Shown: positions 63,946 through 64,000 of the stretch, in pieces
Numbering within the stretch: the first letter of the stretch is position 1
How the letters are laid out: each line of letters opens with the position of its first letter
Source: Methanosarcina baikalica
Lineage (GTDB): Archaea > Halobacteriota > Methanosarcinia > Methanosarcinales > Methanosarcinaceae
Length of the DNA stretch: 64,000 bases
Direction of reading: 5' to 3'
Assembly: GCF_031461075.1 (NCBI RefSeq)
Contig: NZ_JAVKPK010000006.1
Span: 1 to 64,000 of the forward strand
The notes under the pieces: generated by a model
Databases searched by the model: none
Told to the model about the DNA's origin: nothing
The model's input: only the letters and a program-made list of their open reading frames with translations
Translations under genes and position numbers: made by a program

Positions 63946-64000
63946 ATGAAGTATATCGATAATAAAGATAATGACGAACTAATGAATCTAGCCAAAAAGA
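63946..64000 (+). CDS. Possible gene start at the right edge
   Basis: An ATG at 63946 opens a frame (MKYIDNKDNDELMNLAKK) that is still open at the window end after 18 codons. No strong ribosome site; too short to assign. Confidence 0.3.
   Translation, partial: MKYIDNKDNDELMNLAKK

Overview
The window looks like a Methanosarcina chromosome segment. The evidence is A+T-rich intergenic DNA, archaeal TATA-type promoters, and archaeal-style genes: full-length carB next to carA, a Rio2-type kinase, a DUF460 protein, a beta-CASP nuclease, topoisomerase I with zinc ribbons and a C-terminal helix-hairpin-helix domain, and DUF2148 ferredoxin. HEAT-like solenoid proteins built on a 'PDKxxAW' repeat and PGF-type surface-protein remnants point the same way. 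No rRNA, tRNA or CRISPR array was recognised.

Layout. 1-10.4 kb: two divergent solenoid-repeat proteins, several small proteins (DUF4177-like, SpoIIAA-like, a 48-residue zinc-ribbon protein), a HAD hydrolase, and a secreted carboxylesterase whose frame carries an in-frame remnant of an AHSA1/SRPBCC gene. 12-17.9 kb: core biosynthesis (carA, carB, argG). 18-22.5 kb: an A+T-rich unit encoding a HEAT-repeat/nucleoside-phosphorylase-fold fusion followed by a DUF5677 protein, a plausible immune sensor/effector pair. 22.6-34.1 kb: an accessory island in which at least nine near-complete and four partial copies of a ~165-bp repeat, all in the same orientation, separate unrelated one- or two-gene modules: DUF488-like, Fic, a divergent cis-prenyltransferase, a decayed MNT antitoxin with a methyltransferase, an argG fragment with a second methyltransferase, a P-II protein, a HesB/IscA-like protein, HicBA and an alcohol dehydrogenase. 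It resembles a gene-cassette array, but no integrase and no canonical attC signature are visible.

34-44 kb: a DUF1328 membrane peptide, a DUF1015 protein, a secreted surface protein, an IS1-type zinc-ribbon/HTH protein, a processive glycosyltransferase with a coupled membrane peptide, a GH16-like remnant, and a class III aminotransferase. 44.2-47.6 kb: a probable operon with two tandem winged-helix/4Fe-4S regulators followed by DsrE-, DsrF- and DsrH-like sulfur-relay proteins. 48.8-56.6 kb: glutamate decarboxylase, Rio2 kinase, DUF460, DUF2148 and beta-CASP nuclease. 57-61 kb: mobile debris around small membrane proteins, and an amine oxidase bracketed by ~80-bp direct repeats. 61.2-63.4 kb: topA.

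Non-autonomous elements are abundant: IS630-type with TAGTGCATCGATTC ends, GAGCYTATCC-ended elements, and hairpin-ended elements resembling IS200/IS605 derivatives. Three genes appear to use non-canonical start codons behind good ribosome-binding sites. All functions are inferred from residues and motifs read by eye; no database search was run.
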